A stretch of DNA of 64,000 nucleotides from Micromonospora rhizosphaerae (lineage in GTDB: Bacteria > Actinomycetota > Actinomycetes > Mycobacteriales > Micromonosporaceae), in assembly GCF_900091465.1 (NCBI RefSeq), contig NZ_FMHV01000002.1:3534001-3598000 (forward strand). Direction: 5' to 3'. Positions 1 to 8,140 of the stretch are shown here, piece by piece. The stretch's first letter is position 1. Each line of letters begins with the position of its first letter. The notes beneath the pieces were generated by a model. That model searched no databases and was not told the origin of the DNA. It saw only the letters and a list, made by a program, of their open reading frames with translations. The position numbers and the translations under genes are program-made.

Positions 1-374
1 CGCCGCTGCAGAACAAGGCGCAGGCCACCTACGGGACGGTCGGGTCGTTCTCGATGCTCAAGGGCTCCAAGGCCAAGGACGCCACGGCCAAGTGGCTGAA
101 CTACATCACCAGTACTGAGGTGATGGCCGCCTACGACAAGGCCTCGGGCTACTTCGCCCCGCGCAAGTCCGTGCCGCCGCAGTACGCCGACGACCCGGTG
201 CTGGGCAAGTGCGAGGAGATGCTGAACTACGCCTCGCCGGGCGAGCTGCACCCCAAGGCGCGCGACGTCCAGGGCGTGCTCCGGCCGTTGGTGCAGGCTG
301 CGATCATCGGCCAGAAGACTCCGGAGCAGGCCATGCAGGAGGCCGCCAAGCAGGCCAACCAGCTGCTCGGTTAG
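1..374 (+). CDS. Sugar ABC transporter substrate-binding protein, C-terminal part
   Basis: The frame is already open at the left edge (first full codon at base 3) and ends at TAG 372-374, so about 123 C-terminal residues of a longer protein are present. The residues include NYITSTEVMAAYDKASGYFAPRKS, shown here only in part as motif YFAPRKS, typical of the C-terminal lobe of family 1 extracellular sugar-binding proteins, followed by a helical tail ending in a Gln/Ala-rich segment. Two MalF/MalG-type permease genes follow 45 bp downstream, the usual importer order. The signal peptide and sugar-contacting lobe lie outside the window, so the ligand cannot be guessed. Confidence 0.85.
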   Translation, partial: PLQNKAQATYGTVGSFSMLKGSKAKDATAKWLNYITSTEVMAAYDKASGYFAPRKSVPPQYADDPVLGKCEEMLNYASPGELHPKARDVQGVLRPLVQAAIIGQKTPEQAMQEAAKQANQLLG

Positions 375-419
375 CCCCACCGCAGGCCGCACTACCGCCA
401 GGAAGGATCACTGTCTCCG

Positions 420-1319
420 ATGGCAACGTTCGAGATCGCCGGCCCGGACACGCGACGGGCGCGCGCGGTGAAGGACACCCTGACCGGGCTCGCCTTCGTC
501 CTGCCGTGCTTGGTGCTCTTCATGATTTTCCGGTTCGGGCCGGCGATCGCGGGCATTCTGTTGAGTTTCTTCGACTACACGATCGGCGGCGGGTCCACCT
601 GGCGCGGGTTCGACCACTACGAGCACCTCGTCAACGACCCGGACTTCTGGACGGCACTTCGGGTCACCACCGTGTACACGATGATCAGCGTGCCGCTGTC
701 CATGGTCGTGGCGACCGTGATGGCACTGCTGACCAGGCGGGCATTTCGCGGTGCGCGGTTCTTCCGCGCGGTGTTCTTTCTGCCCTCAGTGACGAGCATC
801 GTGTTCGCCGGCATCGTGTTCGGCTGGATCTTCTCACCGTCGGGCCCATGGCCCAAGATCATGGGTTGGCTCGGCCTGCCGCAGGACTGGCTGGGCAGCA
901 CCCTGCTTGTGCTGCCCGCCGTCGCGGTGCTCGCCGTCTGGGGGCGCTACGGCTTCGACATGCTCATCATCCTCGCGCGGATGCACGACGTGCCACCGGA
1001 GATCGAGGAGGCGGCAGTGGTTGACGGCGCCGGACCGTGGGCGAAGTTCTGGCACATCACGCTGCCGCAGCTACGGCCCGCCCTGTTCTTCGTCGGCGTG
1101 CTTGACACCATCAATTCGTTCCAGGTATTTGACTCGGTGTATGTGCTCACCGGCGGGGGGCCAGCTCACGGTTCATACACGCTCGTCTACATGCTCTACG
1201 ACCAGGGCTTCACCTACTTCAACCTGGGCTACGCGAGCGCGGTCGGGGTGGCGCTCTTCGTGCTCACCCTGGTCATCGCGCTCATCCAGCGCCTGATCTT
1301 CGGGAGGAGCGACGCATGA
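420..1319 (+). CDS. Carbohydrate ABC transporter permease, MalF/UgpA type
   Basis: This 299-residue integral membrane protein is one of two channel subunits of a sugar importer. After a short cytoplasmic N-terminus there is a hydrophobic helix (about residues 20-45) and several more, ending near residue 290. The cytoplasmic EAA loop is visible as the segment around PPEIEEAAVVDGAGPW, which contacts the ATPase subunit, and the family motif LTGGGP follows. GGAAGG at 401-406 is a ribosome site 13 bases before the ATG. The gene overlaps the next permease by four bases (ATGA). No ATPase gene is visible, as is common in actinomycetes, where one MsiK-type ATPase serves many importers. Confidence 0.93.
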   Translation: MATFEIAGPDTRRARAVKDTLTGLAFVLPCLVLFMIFRFGPAIAGILLSFFDYTIGGGSTWRGFDHYEHLVNDPDFWTALRVTTVYTMISVPLSMVVATVMALLTRRAFRGARFFRAVFFLPSVTSIVFAGIVFGWIFSPSGPWPKIMGWLGLPQDWLGSTLLVLPAVAVLAVWGRYGFDMLIILARMHDVPPEIEEAAVVDGAGPWAKFWHITLPQLRPALFFVGVLDTINSFQVFDSVYVLTGGGPAHGSYTLVYMLYDQGFTYFNLGYASAVGVALFVLTLVIALIQRLIFGRSDA

Positions 1320-2212
1320 CCGTCGTGACGCCGCCTCGCGCCGAGGCCACTGCCGCCGCAACCCGGCCGTCGGCCGGACGCCGCCGGCTGCCCCTGGCGA
1401 GCCGGTTCGGCCGGGCGGTCACCGCCCTCCTGCTCGTGCTGGGGGCCCTGGTGACGCTGTTTCCCTTCTACGCCATGGTCATCCTGTCGTTCAAGCCGCA
1501 GGGGGCCATCGAGATCCCGGGCAGCCTGCTGCCACAGTCGTTGACCGCTGAACTGTACGACCGGATCTTCAGCGCCGACGGTGTGCTCCGCTGGCTTTTC
1601 AACACGGTCATCTACTCGGTCGTCGGGGTCGTGTTCGTCCTCCTGCTGTCCTCGCTCGCCGGATACGGCTTTGCCAAGAAGCGGTTCCCCGGCCGGGAGG
1701 TGATGTTCTGGTCCTTCCTCGCGATGCTGATGGTGCCGTACCAGATCACCCTCATCCCGCTGTTCATCCTGATCGCGCAGGCAGGGGGCGTGGACACCTA
1801 CTGGGGGCTCGTCGTTCCGACGTTCGCCAACGCGACCGGAGTGTTCCTGCTTCGGCAGTTCATCAGCACCATTCCCGACGAACTCATCGAGGCGGCCCGG
1901 ATGGACGGCTGTTCCGACTGGCGGATCTACTGGCAGATCGTGATCCCGCTGTGCAAGCCGATCCTCGCCACGCTCGGGGTGTTCGTCTTCCTCTGGCACT
2001 GGAACGACTTCCTGTGGCCGCTGCTCGTCGGGCAGGACACCAGCATGCAGACGCTGACCGTCGGCATCGCCTCGCTGCACAAGCAGGAAAGAACCAGCCT
2101 CAACGAGGTGATGGCCGGTGCGGTTGTCGCGGCGGTGCCGCTGTTCGTCGCGTACCTGTTCGGTCAGCGGTACCTCACCGAGGGCGTGATGTCCTCCGGT
2201 ATCAAGGGCTGA
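1316..2212 (+). CDS. Carbohydrate ABC transporter permease, MalG/UgpE type
   Basis: This is the partner membrane subunit of the preceding permease (298 residues), translated from an ATG that overlaps the upstream stop codon. A basic, Ala/Pro-rich cytoplasmic tail of about 35 residues precedes the first membrane helix, and five more helices follow. The EAA loop appears at the segment PDELIEAARMDGCSDW, about residue 190, as expected for MalG-type subunits. The C-terminus SGIKG is typical of the family. It is the last gene of the transporter operon; the next gene is 200 bp away behind a possible operator. Confidence 0.93.
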   Translation: MTVVTPPRAEATAAATRPSAGRRRLPLASRFGRAVTALLLVLGALVTLFPFYAMVILSFKPQGAIEIPGSLLPQSLTAELYDRIFSADGVLRWLFNTVIYSVVGVVFVLLLSSLAGYGFAKKRFPGREVMFWSFLAMLMVPYQITLIPLFILIAQAGGVDTYWGLVVPTFANATGVFLLRQFISTIPDELIEAARMDGCSDWRIYWQIVIPLCKPILATLGVFVFLWHWNDFLWPLLVGQDTSMQTLTVGIASLHKQERTSLNEVMAGAVVAAVPLFVAYLFGQRYLTEGVMSSGIKG

Positions 2213-2230
2213 GCCGCCACTCATGCTCGA

Positions 2231-2248
2231 TACTGGCCTAGACAGTAA
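2231..2248. promoter_or_regulatory. Operator-like motif, site 1 of 4
   Basis: The plus strand reads TACTGGCCTAGACAGTAA, an imperfect dyad with arms TACTG and CAGTA. The reverse complement matches three other upstream sites in the window (5892-5909, 7075-7092, 10636-10653) at 13 of 18 columns. It lies between the permease operon and the hydroxyacid dehydrogenase gene. The regulator encoded at 9369-10595 is the obvious candidate binder because one copy sits in its own promoter. Confidence 0.6.
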
Positions 2249-2375
2249 TTTGGCCTGGCCCGCCTGAGACCGGGGAGACGGTCCGAATGAGGATGTCGAC
2301 CATTGCCCTCTGGCGCTCAAACGCCGCGCTCGAGGCCGGCGCCTGTGCAGGTTCCGCCCTGGAGAGGAGGAAGCA

Positions 2376-2423
2376 GTGTTTCCGCCGCGCGACCGAGCGG
2401 GGGCAGCGCCGCGAGTCGGATGA
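2376..2423 (+). CDS. Possible 15-codon leader peptide
   Basis: GTG at 2376 is preceded by a very strong ribosome site (GGAGAGGAGGA, 2361-2371). It opens a frame of 15 codons whose TGA (2421-2423) overlaps the ATG of the dehydrogenase at 2420. The predicted peptide is MFPPRDRAGAAPRVG. The best ribosome site of the region therefore serves this frame and not the dehydrogenase, which has no good site of its own. Translational coupling is a reasonable reading. Alternatively a one-base error separates the ribosome site from the real gene start. Confidence 0.35.
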   Translation: MFPPRDRAGAAPRVG

Positions 2424-3424
2424 GCATCATCGCGATGGCGGCTGGGCCGAGGCTGCGCTCGCTGTTCTTCCCCGGGGACCTGTGGGATGCGCTGGCGTCG
2501 CTCGGCCAGCTGCGCCTGCCGCCCGATGACGCCGACCTGTCTGATGTCGCCACCTTCGTACGCCTGCTGGACGGCGCGGAGGTCGTCGTCACCACCTGGG
2601 GCTGCGCCCCCTTGTCGGAGGAGGTGCTGGCCGCCGCGCCACGGCTGCGGCTGCTCGCGCACACCGGTGCCTCCGTCAAGGCGTACGCCACCCCGGCGTG
2701 CTTCGCCCGTGGGGTGCGGGTCACCCAGGCCGGTGACGCGATGGAGTACGCGGTGGGGGAGCAGGCCTTGGCGCTGACCCTCGCCCTGCTGCACCGGTTG
2801 CACCGGTTCGACCATGCGCTGCGGTCGGGCGTGCACTGGGCGGCCGCGAAGACCGCCCCGCCCCGGCGGGAGTTGCGCGACAGCGTGGTGGGCGTGGTCG
2901 GGGCGTCGCGGACCGGCCGGGCATACATCGCGCTGGTCCGGGCGCTCGGCGCGCGGGTGCTGGTCTTCGATCCGTACCTGTCCGCCGAGGAGGCGGTCGA
3001 GCTGGGGGTCGCCCGCGTCGGGCTCGACGAGCTGATGTCCTCCGCGCGCGTGGTGTCGCTGCACGCCCCGGTGCTGCCGGCGACGGTCGGCATGGTCGGC
3101 GCGCGGGAGCTCGCCCTGATGCCCGACGGCGGCCTGCTCGTGAACACGGCACGGTCGCTGCTGGTGGACAGCGACGCGCTACTCGCGGCGCTGCGCACCG
3201 GGCGACTCGACGCGGCGCTTGACGTGTTCGACGAGGAGCCGCTGCCGGTAGACCACCCGCTGCGGGCGCTACCGAACGTGTTGCTGACGCCGCACGAGGC
3301 GGCGGGGACGGTCGAGTCGCGCCGGCGCGCCGGCGAGATCGTGGTCGCGGAGGTGGCCCGGTTCCTGCGGGGCGAGGCGTTGCACCACGAGGTGACGCCT
3401 GAGCTGTTGGACCGCATGGGCTGA
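2420..3424 (+). CDS. D-isomer-specific 2-hydroxyacid dehydrogenase
   Basis: The protein is an NAD(P)-dependent oxidoreductase of 334 residues from the ATG chosen here; earlier in-frame codons encode low-complexity residues unlike the family. Visible features are the substrate-domain helix followed by VGEQALALTLALLHR, a nucleotide-binding fold with VVGVVGASRTGRAYIALV (a variant of GxGxxG), the segment VVSLHAPVLPATVGMVG, the NTARSLLVD motif with the substrate Arg nearby, the Glu of DVFDEEPLPVDHPLR, and TPHEAAGT, which holds the catalytic His. The usual third Gly of the nucleotide motif is replaced (GASRTG). Translation may be coupled to the small upstream frame. It probably reduces a 2-keto acid in the catabolic cluster; the substrate is unknown. 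Confidence 0.88.
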   Translation: MSIIAMAAGPRLRSLFFPGDLWDALASLGQLRLPPDDADLSDVATFVRLLDGAEVVVTTWGCAPLSEEVLAAAPRLRLLAHTGASVKAYATPACFARGVRVTQAGDAMEYAVGEQALALTLALLHRLHRFDHALRSGVHWAAAKTAPPRRELRDSVVGVVGASRTGRAYIALVRALGARVLVFDPYLSAEEAVELGVARVGLDELMSSARVVSLHAPVLPATVGMVGARELALMPDGGLLVNTARSLLVDSDALLAALRTGRLDAALDVFDEEPLPVDHPLRALPNVLLTPHEAAGTVESRRRAGEIVVAEVARFLRGEALHHEVTPELLDRMG

Positions 3425-3484
3425 CTGGCGCTGCCGGTGCCTTGCCCCGCTCGGACCTGACCAGGAGACCGTCCCCGCCGGGTT

Positions 3485-4504
3485 TCACGGGCCGAGCCAC
3501 CGCTCGAGGAACGCGTACGCCGCCTGCCGGGCGGGTGGTGGGAAGTCGTGCCCGCCGTCACCCAGGACGAACTCGAGATTTTCCGGGTGGCCGAGGACGC
3601 CGTACAGCCTCGCGAGCTCGGCCACCCCGGCGGCGATCGCCGGCCAGTGCGGGAAGATGTCATCCTGCTTGGCACACCAGGCAAACATCGGGCGCGGCGC
3701 GACGAGCGCGGCGATCTCGTGCCATTCGAACGGCACCTCGCCGGACGCCAGATCCTGGCTGAGCCGGGGAATGTGGGAAAACCAGTCCCGTTCGCCCCAC
3801 CGGCCCGGGTCCGGATCGTCGGCGAACACGCTGAAGCCGCAGCTGGCGGTGACGGCGCGAACCCGCTCGTCGAGCCCGGCGAGGAAGATCGAGTTGTACC
3901 CGCCGAGAGAGTGGCCGATCGCGCCGATGCGGTTCGGATCGACCACGTCGAGGGCGCACAACAGCTCGATCGCCTGCACGTGGTCGACAAGCATGCGGCC
4001 GACCGCCGTCCATCCCGGGTTGCCCGCGTAGAAGCTGGCGGTGTGGAACGGCTGTTCGCCGTACGGGACCCGCTCGCCCGCCGTTATGGTGTCCGGCGCG
4101 AGCACGACGAACCCGCGCTCGACGAGTTCCACGCCGTACCGGCGGTTGGCCCGGCCATCGGGTGCGGCCACGTCCGCCTTGCCGGTACCCACCGTGGGGT
4201 GGAGCGCGAGCACCGCCGGCGCCGGACGGCGGTGCGCCAGCACATCGTGCGGCACCAGCAGCAGGGCGGGCACCTGCTCGCCACCTGGCGCGTCATAGAC
4301 GAGGTGCTGGCGGACGTGGGTCGGCTCGTGGTGCTCGGCGATTATCGCGTGGCGGACCGGGACGGGACCCGGCAGCGTGCCGAGGTAACGTCGCCACACC
4401 CGTTCGGCCGCCAGCCGTGCGGCCGGCCAGTCCGTGCCGGCGGCTCCGTGCGGCAGCAGCATCGGCATGGTGTCGGCGCGGAGGTCTGCGAGACGGTGGA
4501 CCAT
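3485..4504 (-). CDS. Alpha/beta hydrolase (acetyl-xylan-esterase / dienelactone-hydrolase-like)
   Basis: This is a 339-residue serine hydrolase. The nucleophile elbow is IGHSLGGYNS (Ser in GHSLGG), the oxyanion-side strand is PALLLVPHD, and a C-terminal GDGGHDFPPPAR carries the likely catalytic His; an acidic residue precedes it in the segment AWCAKQDDIFPHW. There is no signal peptide, so it should act in the cytoplasm on an imported ester or acylated sugar. It ends 60 bp from the convergent dehydrogenase gene and follows the Gfo/Idh gene by 18 bp, so the two minus-strand genes probably form an operon. Family assignment is firm, substrate is not. Confidence 0.85.
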   Translation of the reverse strand: MVHRLADLRADTMPMLLPHGAAGTDWPAARLAAERVWRRYLGTLPGPVPVRHAIIAEHHEPTHVRQHLVYDAPGGEQVPALLLVPHDVLAHRRPAPAVLALHPTVGTGKADVAAPDGRANRRYGVELVERGFVVLAPDTITAGERVPYGEQPFHTASFYAGNPGWTAVGRMLVDHVQAIELLCALDVVDPNRIGAIGHSLGGYNSIFLAGLDERVRAVTASCGFSVFADDPDPGRWGERDWFSHIPRLSQDLASGEVPFEWHEIAALVAPRPMFAWCAKQDDIFPHWPAIAAGVAELARLYGVLGHPENLEFVLGDGGHDFPPPARQAAYAFLERWLGP

Positions 4505-4522
4505 GAGAACGCCCAGGCCACG

Positions 4523-5818
4523 CTAGTGTGCTGATGCCGCGGTCAAGGCGGCGACGCTGCTGCTCGGAGGGGTCAGCTCGACCGGCACCCCGCCTGTGAG
4601 CCGACTGCGCTCGGCGGCGAAGGCCATCCGGTGGCTGTCGAGCGACTCCTCTGGACCGGAGCGCACGAGCGACCGGTCGCCGGTCGCGACGGCCTCGACG
4701 AAGGCAGCCATCAACCCGAGGTCCCCACCGCCGTGGCCGGACCCGGCGTCCGCGCCACCCCCCACGACGTCGATGACGGACACCTCACTGGTCACGAAGT
4801 CGGTGAGGGTGATGCGTTCGCCGTCGCCCTCAAGGTGCCCCCGGGTTCCCATGATCCGGGTGCGCCGGTGCCCGCCCGGCGTGAAGGCGCTCATCGTGAG
4901 CGTCGCGGTGGCTCCGCCTTCGAACGACACGGTCACCACCTGATGGTCGACCACGTCGTTGTCGGTGGCGTAGACGCAGCGTCCGTACGGGCCGTCGCGC
5001 AGCGCCGTCCGTACCCCGGCCTCGGTGAGGTCGCGGGTCAGCACCGACAGTGGCCAGGCATGCCGGCGCGGGTCGGCCAGGCAGTCGTTGTAGAAGCGGG
5101 TCGCCGAGTACGGGCAGCTCGCCTCGACCCGGCAGTCGAGGCAGCGGTCGGCCGCCTCCGGCGGCCGGTTCCCGGGATGAAAGTGGTGCAGCGCTCCGAC
5201 GCTGCTGATCCGGACCGGCGGCGCATCGACGACGTACCGCAGCCAGTCGAGGTCGTGGCAGCACTTGGCGAGCAGGCTGAATGACGACTCGTCGGCGCGG
5301 CGCCAGATGCCGCGCACGTATGAGTGCGCGAAGTGCCACCAGCCCACCGGTTCAAGATGCTCGATGCCGATGATCTGGCCGATGGCGCCATCGGCGACAA
5401 GCCGCTTGACGGCGTCCGTGTAGGGCGTGTACCGCAGCACATGGCACACGGCGAGCAGGACGCCGCTGCGCCGGGCCGCCTCGACGACCGCGTCGCACTC
5501 GGCCTCGGTGGGGGCCATCGGCTTCTCGAGCAGGATGTCGTACCCGAGCGCCGTGAGCTGCGCGACCGGCTCGGCATGCTCGTGGTCCGGCGTGGCGAGC
5601 ACCACGGCGTCAGCCAGCCGGGGCCGCTCGGCGAGCTCGCGCCAGGACGTGAAGCGGCCGGCGTCGGGTACGCCGTGCCGGTCGGCGAGCGCGTCCCGGT
5701 AGGCCGCACGGGAATCCGCGACGGCGACGACGCGCGCCCGGTCTGGAAATTGCTCGGCGTAACCGGCGTACATTGTGCCGCGTGTGCCTGCGCCGACGAT
5801 GGCCAGGGTGACCGTCAT
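4523..5818 (-). CDS. Gfo/Idh/MocA family sugar oxidoreductase
   Basis: This is a 431-residue NAD(P)-dependent dehydrogenase. The ATG at 5818 is chosen because GAAGGA lies just upstream and the Rossmann strand LAIVGAGTRGTMYAGYAE begins at once. The EKP motif (LLEKPMAPTEAECD, about residue 95) and the segment HSYVRGIWRR with the likely active-site Lys/His region follow. A Cys-rich insert (RCLDCRVEASCPYS) sits near residue 220, known in a subset of the family with possible metal binding. It is co-oriented with the hydrolase downstream and preceded by operator site 2. It likely oxidises a sugar or cyclitol hydroxyl. Confidence 0.9.
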   Translation of the reverse strand: MTVTLAIVGAGTRGTMYAGYAEQFPDRARVVAVADSRAAYRDALADRHGVPDAGRFTSWRELAERPRLADAVVLATPDHEHAEPVAQLTALGYDILLEKPMAPTEAECDAVVEAARRSGVLLAVCHVLRYTPYTDAVKRLVADGAIGQIIGIEHLEPVGWWHFAHSYVRGIWRRADESSFSLLAKCCHDLDWLRYVVDAPPVRISSVGALHHFHPGNRPPEAADRCLDCRVEASCPYSATRFYNDCLADPRRHAWPLSVLTRDLTEAGVRTALRDGPYGRCVYATDNDVVDHQVVTVSFEGGATATLTMSAFTPGGHRRTRIMGTRGHLEGDGERITLTDFVTSEVSVIDVVGGGADAGSGHGGGDLGLMAAFVEAVATGDRSLVRSGPEESLDSHRMAFAAERSRLTGGVPVELTPPSSSVAALTAASAH

Positions 5819-5891
5819 CCGGTTCCTTCTCGTTACGGCGGTCGCCTGATGAGACAACCGCTGGCGGAAATCCCTCTTGTTTGTGGGCTTA

Positions 5892-5909
5892 GTATCGGCC
5901 TAGACCGTA
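5892..5909. promoter_or_regulatory. Operator-like motif, site 2 of 4
   Basis: The plus strand reads TATCGGCCTAGACCGTAA, 74 bases upstream of the minus-strand Gfo/Idh gene and in the same orientation as site 1. Its 14-base core GGCCTAGACCGTAA differs from site 1 by one base. The remaining bases of the 5819-6118 gap hold no recognisable gene. Confidence 0.6.
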
Positions 5910-6118
5910 AGCTTGCCTAGTCCGAACTTGGCGAGTCCGAGAAGGGGCGAGGCGGTGCCCGACAGCGCCGGTCGGTCGATGCGTGGCGTTCATCTCCACG
6001 CCGAGGTGACGCCGGAGCTTTGTCTCGGAGGGGTGTGTCCGGCGCTGCCGGGTAGTCTTCGCCACGGTCAGCCGGGGGTGACCAGGGATGGCGACCTGGC
6101 GCGCTAGCCTGTGCGGTC

Positions 6119-7000
6119 ATGCGCATCGCCCTCGCCGGACTCGCCACCAGCCACCCCTACGCCGACGCCCGGACGCTGGGCCGGCAGGCCGACCTGGTGG
6201 TCTGGGAACCCGATCCGGAGCGGCTGGCCCGCTTCCTGGCCGAGCATCCGGACGCCGCCGTGGCGCCGGACCTCGCCGCGCTGCTCGCCACCCGGCCGGA
6301 CGGCGTCGTCCTCACGGTGCCCCCGCCGCAGGTGCCCGTGGCGCTTGAGCGGGTGCTGGACCAGGGGTTGCCCTGCTTCGTGAACAAGCCCGCGGCGGCC
6401 ACCACGGGGCAGCTGGAGCAGCTCGACCGTGTCGTGGCGCGGGCGCCCGAGCTGGTCCTGTCCACCTCGGTGCTCCGCTTCGCGCCGGACTTCGCGGCGT
6501 TCGCCGTGCCCCGCGAGGAGGTGCTCGCGGTGCGGGCAACCGTGCGGCACGACGTGGGTCTCTGGGCCACCGGCTACAACCCGTGGCAGGACGACCCGGC
6601 CGTGGGCGGCGGGACGCTGGTCATGATGGGTCTGCACGGCGTGGAGCTCCTCGTCGCGCTGCTGGGGCCGGCCGTCCGGCTCGTCGGCGCGGCCACCGCG
6701 ACCCGCCGCTACGGGACCCTCCGGTCCGAGGACACCGGCCTGTTGACCCTGCAATGGGGGGACGGGGTGCCCGGCACCGTCGAGGTGCTCGGGATCAGCG
6801 AGGGCGAAGCGTACGAGGTCACCGTGCACACGTCCACGGGGGAGCGGCACGTCGCGCTGCGCGGCGGGGAGGACGAGCTCGGCTACCGGGCCACCATCGA
6901 GGCGTTCCTGGCCATGGTCGATGGTGCGCCCAGCCCGGTCCCCTGGGCGCAGACCCGGGCCGTGCTGGGCATGCTCGCCACCGCGCGCGCCTACGCCTGA
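6119..7000 (+). CDS. Gfo/Idh-like oxidoreductase with degenerate nucleotide motif
   Basis: The 293-residue protein begins MRIALAGLATSHPYADAR, where the usual GxGxxG is replaced by GLATSH, and the family's EKP is NKP (CFVNKPAAATTG). The C-terminal half has the beta-sheet pattern of the family, including a conserved WATGYNPWQ and MMGLHGVELLVALLG segment with a possible substrate-binding His. It is shorter than the usual 330-380 residues. It may bind NAD(P) atypically or act without it. It stands between sites 2 and 3 and is read alone. Confidence 0.75.
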   Translation: MRIALAGLATSHPYADARTLGRQADLVVWEPDPERLARFLAEHPDAAVAPDLAALLATRPDGVVLTVPPPQVPVALERVLDQGLPCFVNKPAAATTGQLEQLDRVVARAPELVLSTSVLRFAPDFAAFAVPREEVLAVRATVRHDVGLWATGYNPWQDDPAVGGGTLVMMGLHGVELLVALLGPAVRLVGAATATRRYGTLRSEDTGLLTLQWGDGVPGTVEVLGISEGEAYEVTVHTSTGERHVALRGGEDELGYRATIEAFLAMVDGAPSPVPWAQTRAVLGMLATARAYA

Positions 7001-7074
7001 CCGCCGGGGCCCGCAGGTCGGGCCCGGATCTTCGCACTCGCCCGTCGCCGCTTGACGATCCCTCCGCCGCACAG

Positions 7075-7092
7075 TTACGGTCAGGGCCGTTA
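7075..7092. promoter_or_regulatory. Operator-like motif, site 3 of 4
   Basis: TTACGGTCAGGGCCGTTA ends 21 bases before the ATG of the epimerase-like gene. It is the most palindromic copy: TTACGG and CCGTTAA face each other. Its position would overlap the promoter, so a bound repressor could block transcription of the epimerase-DHDPS pair. Confidence 0.6.
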
Positions 7093-7113
7093 ACCGGGGA
7101 AGGGGCTGCATCG

Positions 7114-8130
7114 ATGAAATCCTTGACGGAGCTCGAGGAACGACTGTCGCGCCCGCGCGACGTGCTGGTGGACGACCTGCGCAAGCTCGACGGCGACATC
7201 CTGGTCCTCGGCACCGGCGGCAAGCTCGGGCCGAGCCTGGTCCGGTTGGCTCTGCGGGGCGTTGCCGCGGCGGGCACCGGCTCCCGCGTGATCGCGGTCT
7301 CCCGCTTCTCTGAGCCGGGCCTGGCTGACGCGCTGCGCGGCGAGGGCGCCGACGTCGTCGAGGCGGACATCACCGACGACGCCGCCCTGGCCGCGCTGCC
7401 GGACGCCGCGAACGTCGTCTTCCTGGTCGGCTCCAAGTTCGGCACGTCGGGCCGCGAGCACGCCACCTGGGCCACCAATACGTACCTGCCCGGCCGGGTG
7501 GCGGAGCGCTTCGCCGGACGGCGCCTCGTGGCGCTCAGCACCGGCAACGTCTACCCGCTGGTGCCGCTCACGTCGGGCGGCTGCGTCGAGCAGACTCCGC
7601 TCGCGCCGGTCGGCGAGTACGCCATGTCCTGCCTCGGCCGGGAGCGCCTCCTCACCCACTTCTCGCTGCGCGACAACACCCCGCTGGCGCTGATCCGGCT
7701 CAACTACGCCGTCGAGATGCGCTACGGCGTCCTCGTCGACATTGCCCGGGCCGTGCACCAAGGCGACCCGATCGACGTCACCATGGGACACGCCAACATC
7801 GTCTGGCAGGGGTACGCCAACGAGGTCGTCCTGCGGGCGCTGCACCACGCCGCCACACCGCCGTTCGTGCTGAACCTGACCGGTCCGGAAACGGTCTCGG
7901 TCCGCCAGGTGGCCACCGCGTTCGCCGACCGGCTGGGCCGGGAACCCATTGTCACCGGCACCGAGGCCCCCACCGCCCTGCTGTCCAACGCCCAGCTCTG
8001 TCACCGGCTCTTCGGCTACCCCGACGTGCCGCTCGCCGAACTCATCGAGTGGACGGCGGAGTGGGTGGCCGACGGTCTACCGCTGCTCGGCAAACCGACC
8101 GGATTCCAGCGCCGCGACGGCAAGTTCTAG
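7114..8130 (+). CDS. NAD-dependent epimerase/dehydratase-like protein
   Basis: This 338-residue extended short-chain dehydrogenase starts at ATG 7114, behind GGGGAAGGGG. The cofactor motif is VLGTGGKLGPSLVRLA (GxGGxxG). After STGNVYPL comes the active-site helix GEYAMSCLGRERLL: the catalytic Tyr is present, but the Lys of YxxxK is Cys. The C-terminal part contains FVLNLTGPETVSVRQVA, usual in sugar epimerases. It is followed at 10 bp by a DHDPS-family gene, so both are probably co-transcribed from behind site 3. The Lys loss may change the reaction or make it non-catalytic. Confidence 0.85.
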   Translation: MKSLTELEERLSRPRDVLVDDLRKLDGDILVLGTGGKLGPSLVRLALRGVAAAGTGSRVIAVSRFSEPGLADALRGEGADVVEADITDDAALAALPDAANVVFLVGSKFGTSGREHATWATNTYLPGRVAERFAGRRLVALSTGNVYPLVPLTSGGCVEQTPLAPVGEYAMSCLGRERLLTHFSLRDNTPLALIRLNYAVEMRYGVLVDIARAVHQGDPIDVTMGHANIVWQGYANEVVLRALHHAATPPFVLNLTGPETVSVRQVATAFADRLGREPIVTGTEAPTALLSNAQLCHRLFGYPDVPLAELIEWTAEWVADGLPLLGKPTGFQRRDGKF

Positions 8131-8140
8131 GAGATCAACT

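Noticed and set aside
1229..3064. Long minus-strand open frame (611 codons)
   Set aside because: It is antisense to the permease and dehydrogenase genes, with low-complexity Arg/Gly/Gln-rich translation and no family resemblance; it is a product of high GC.
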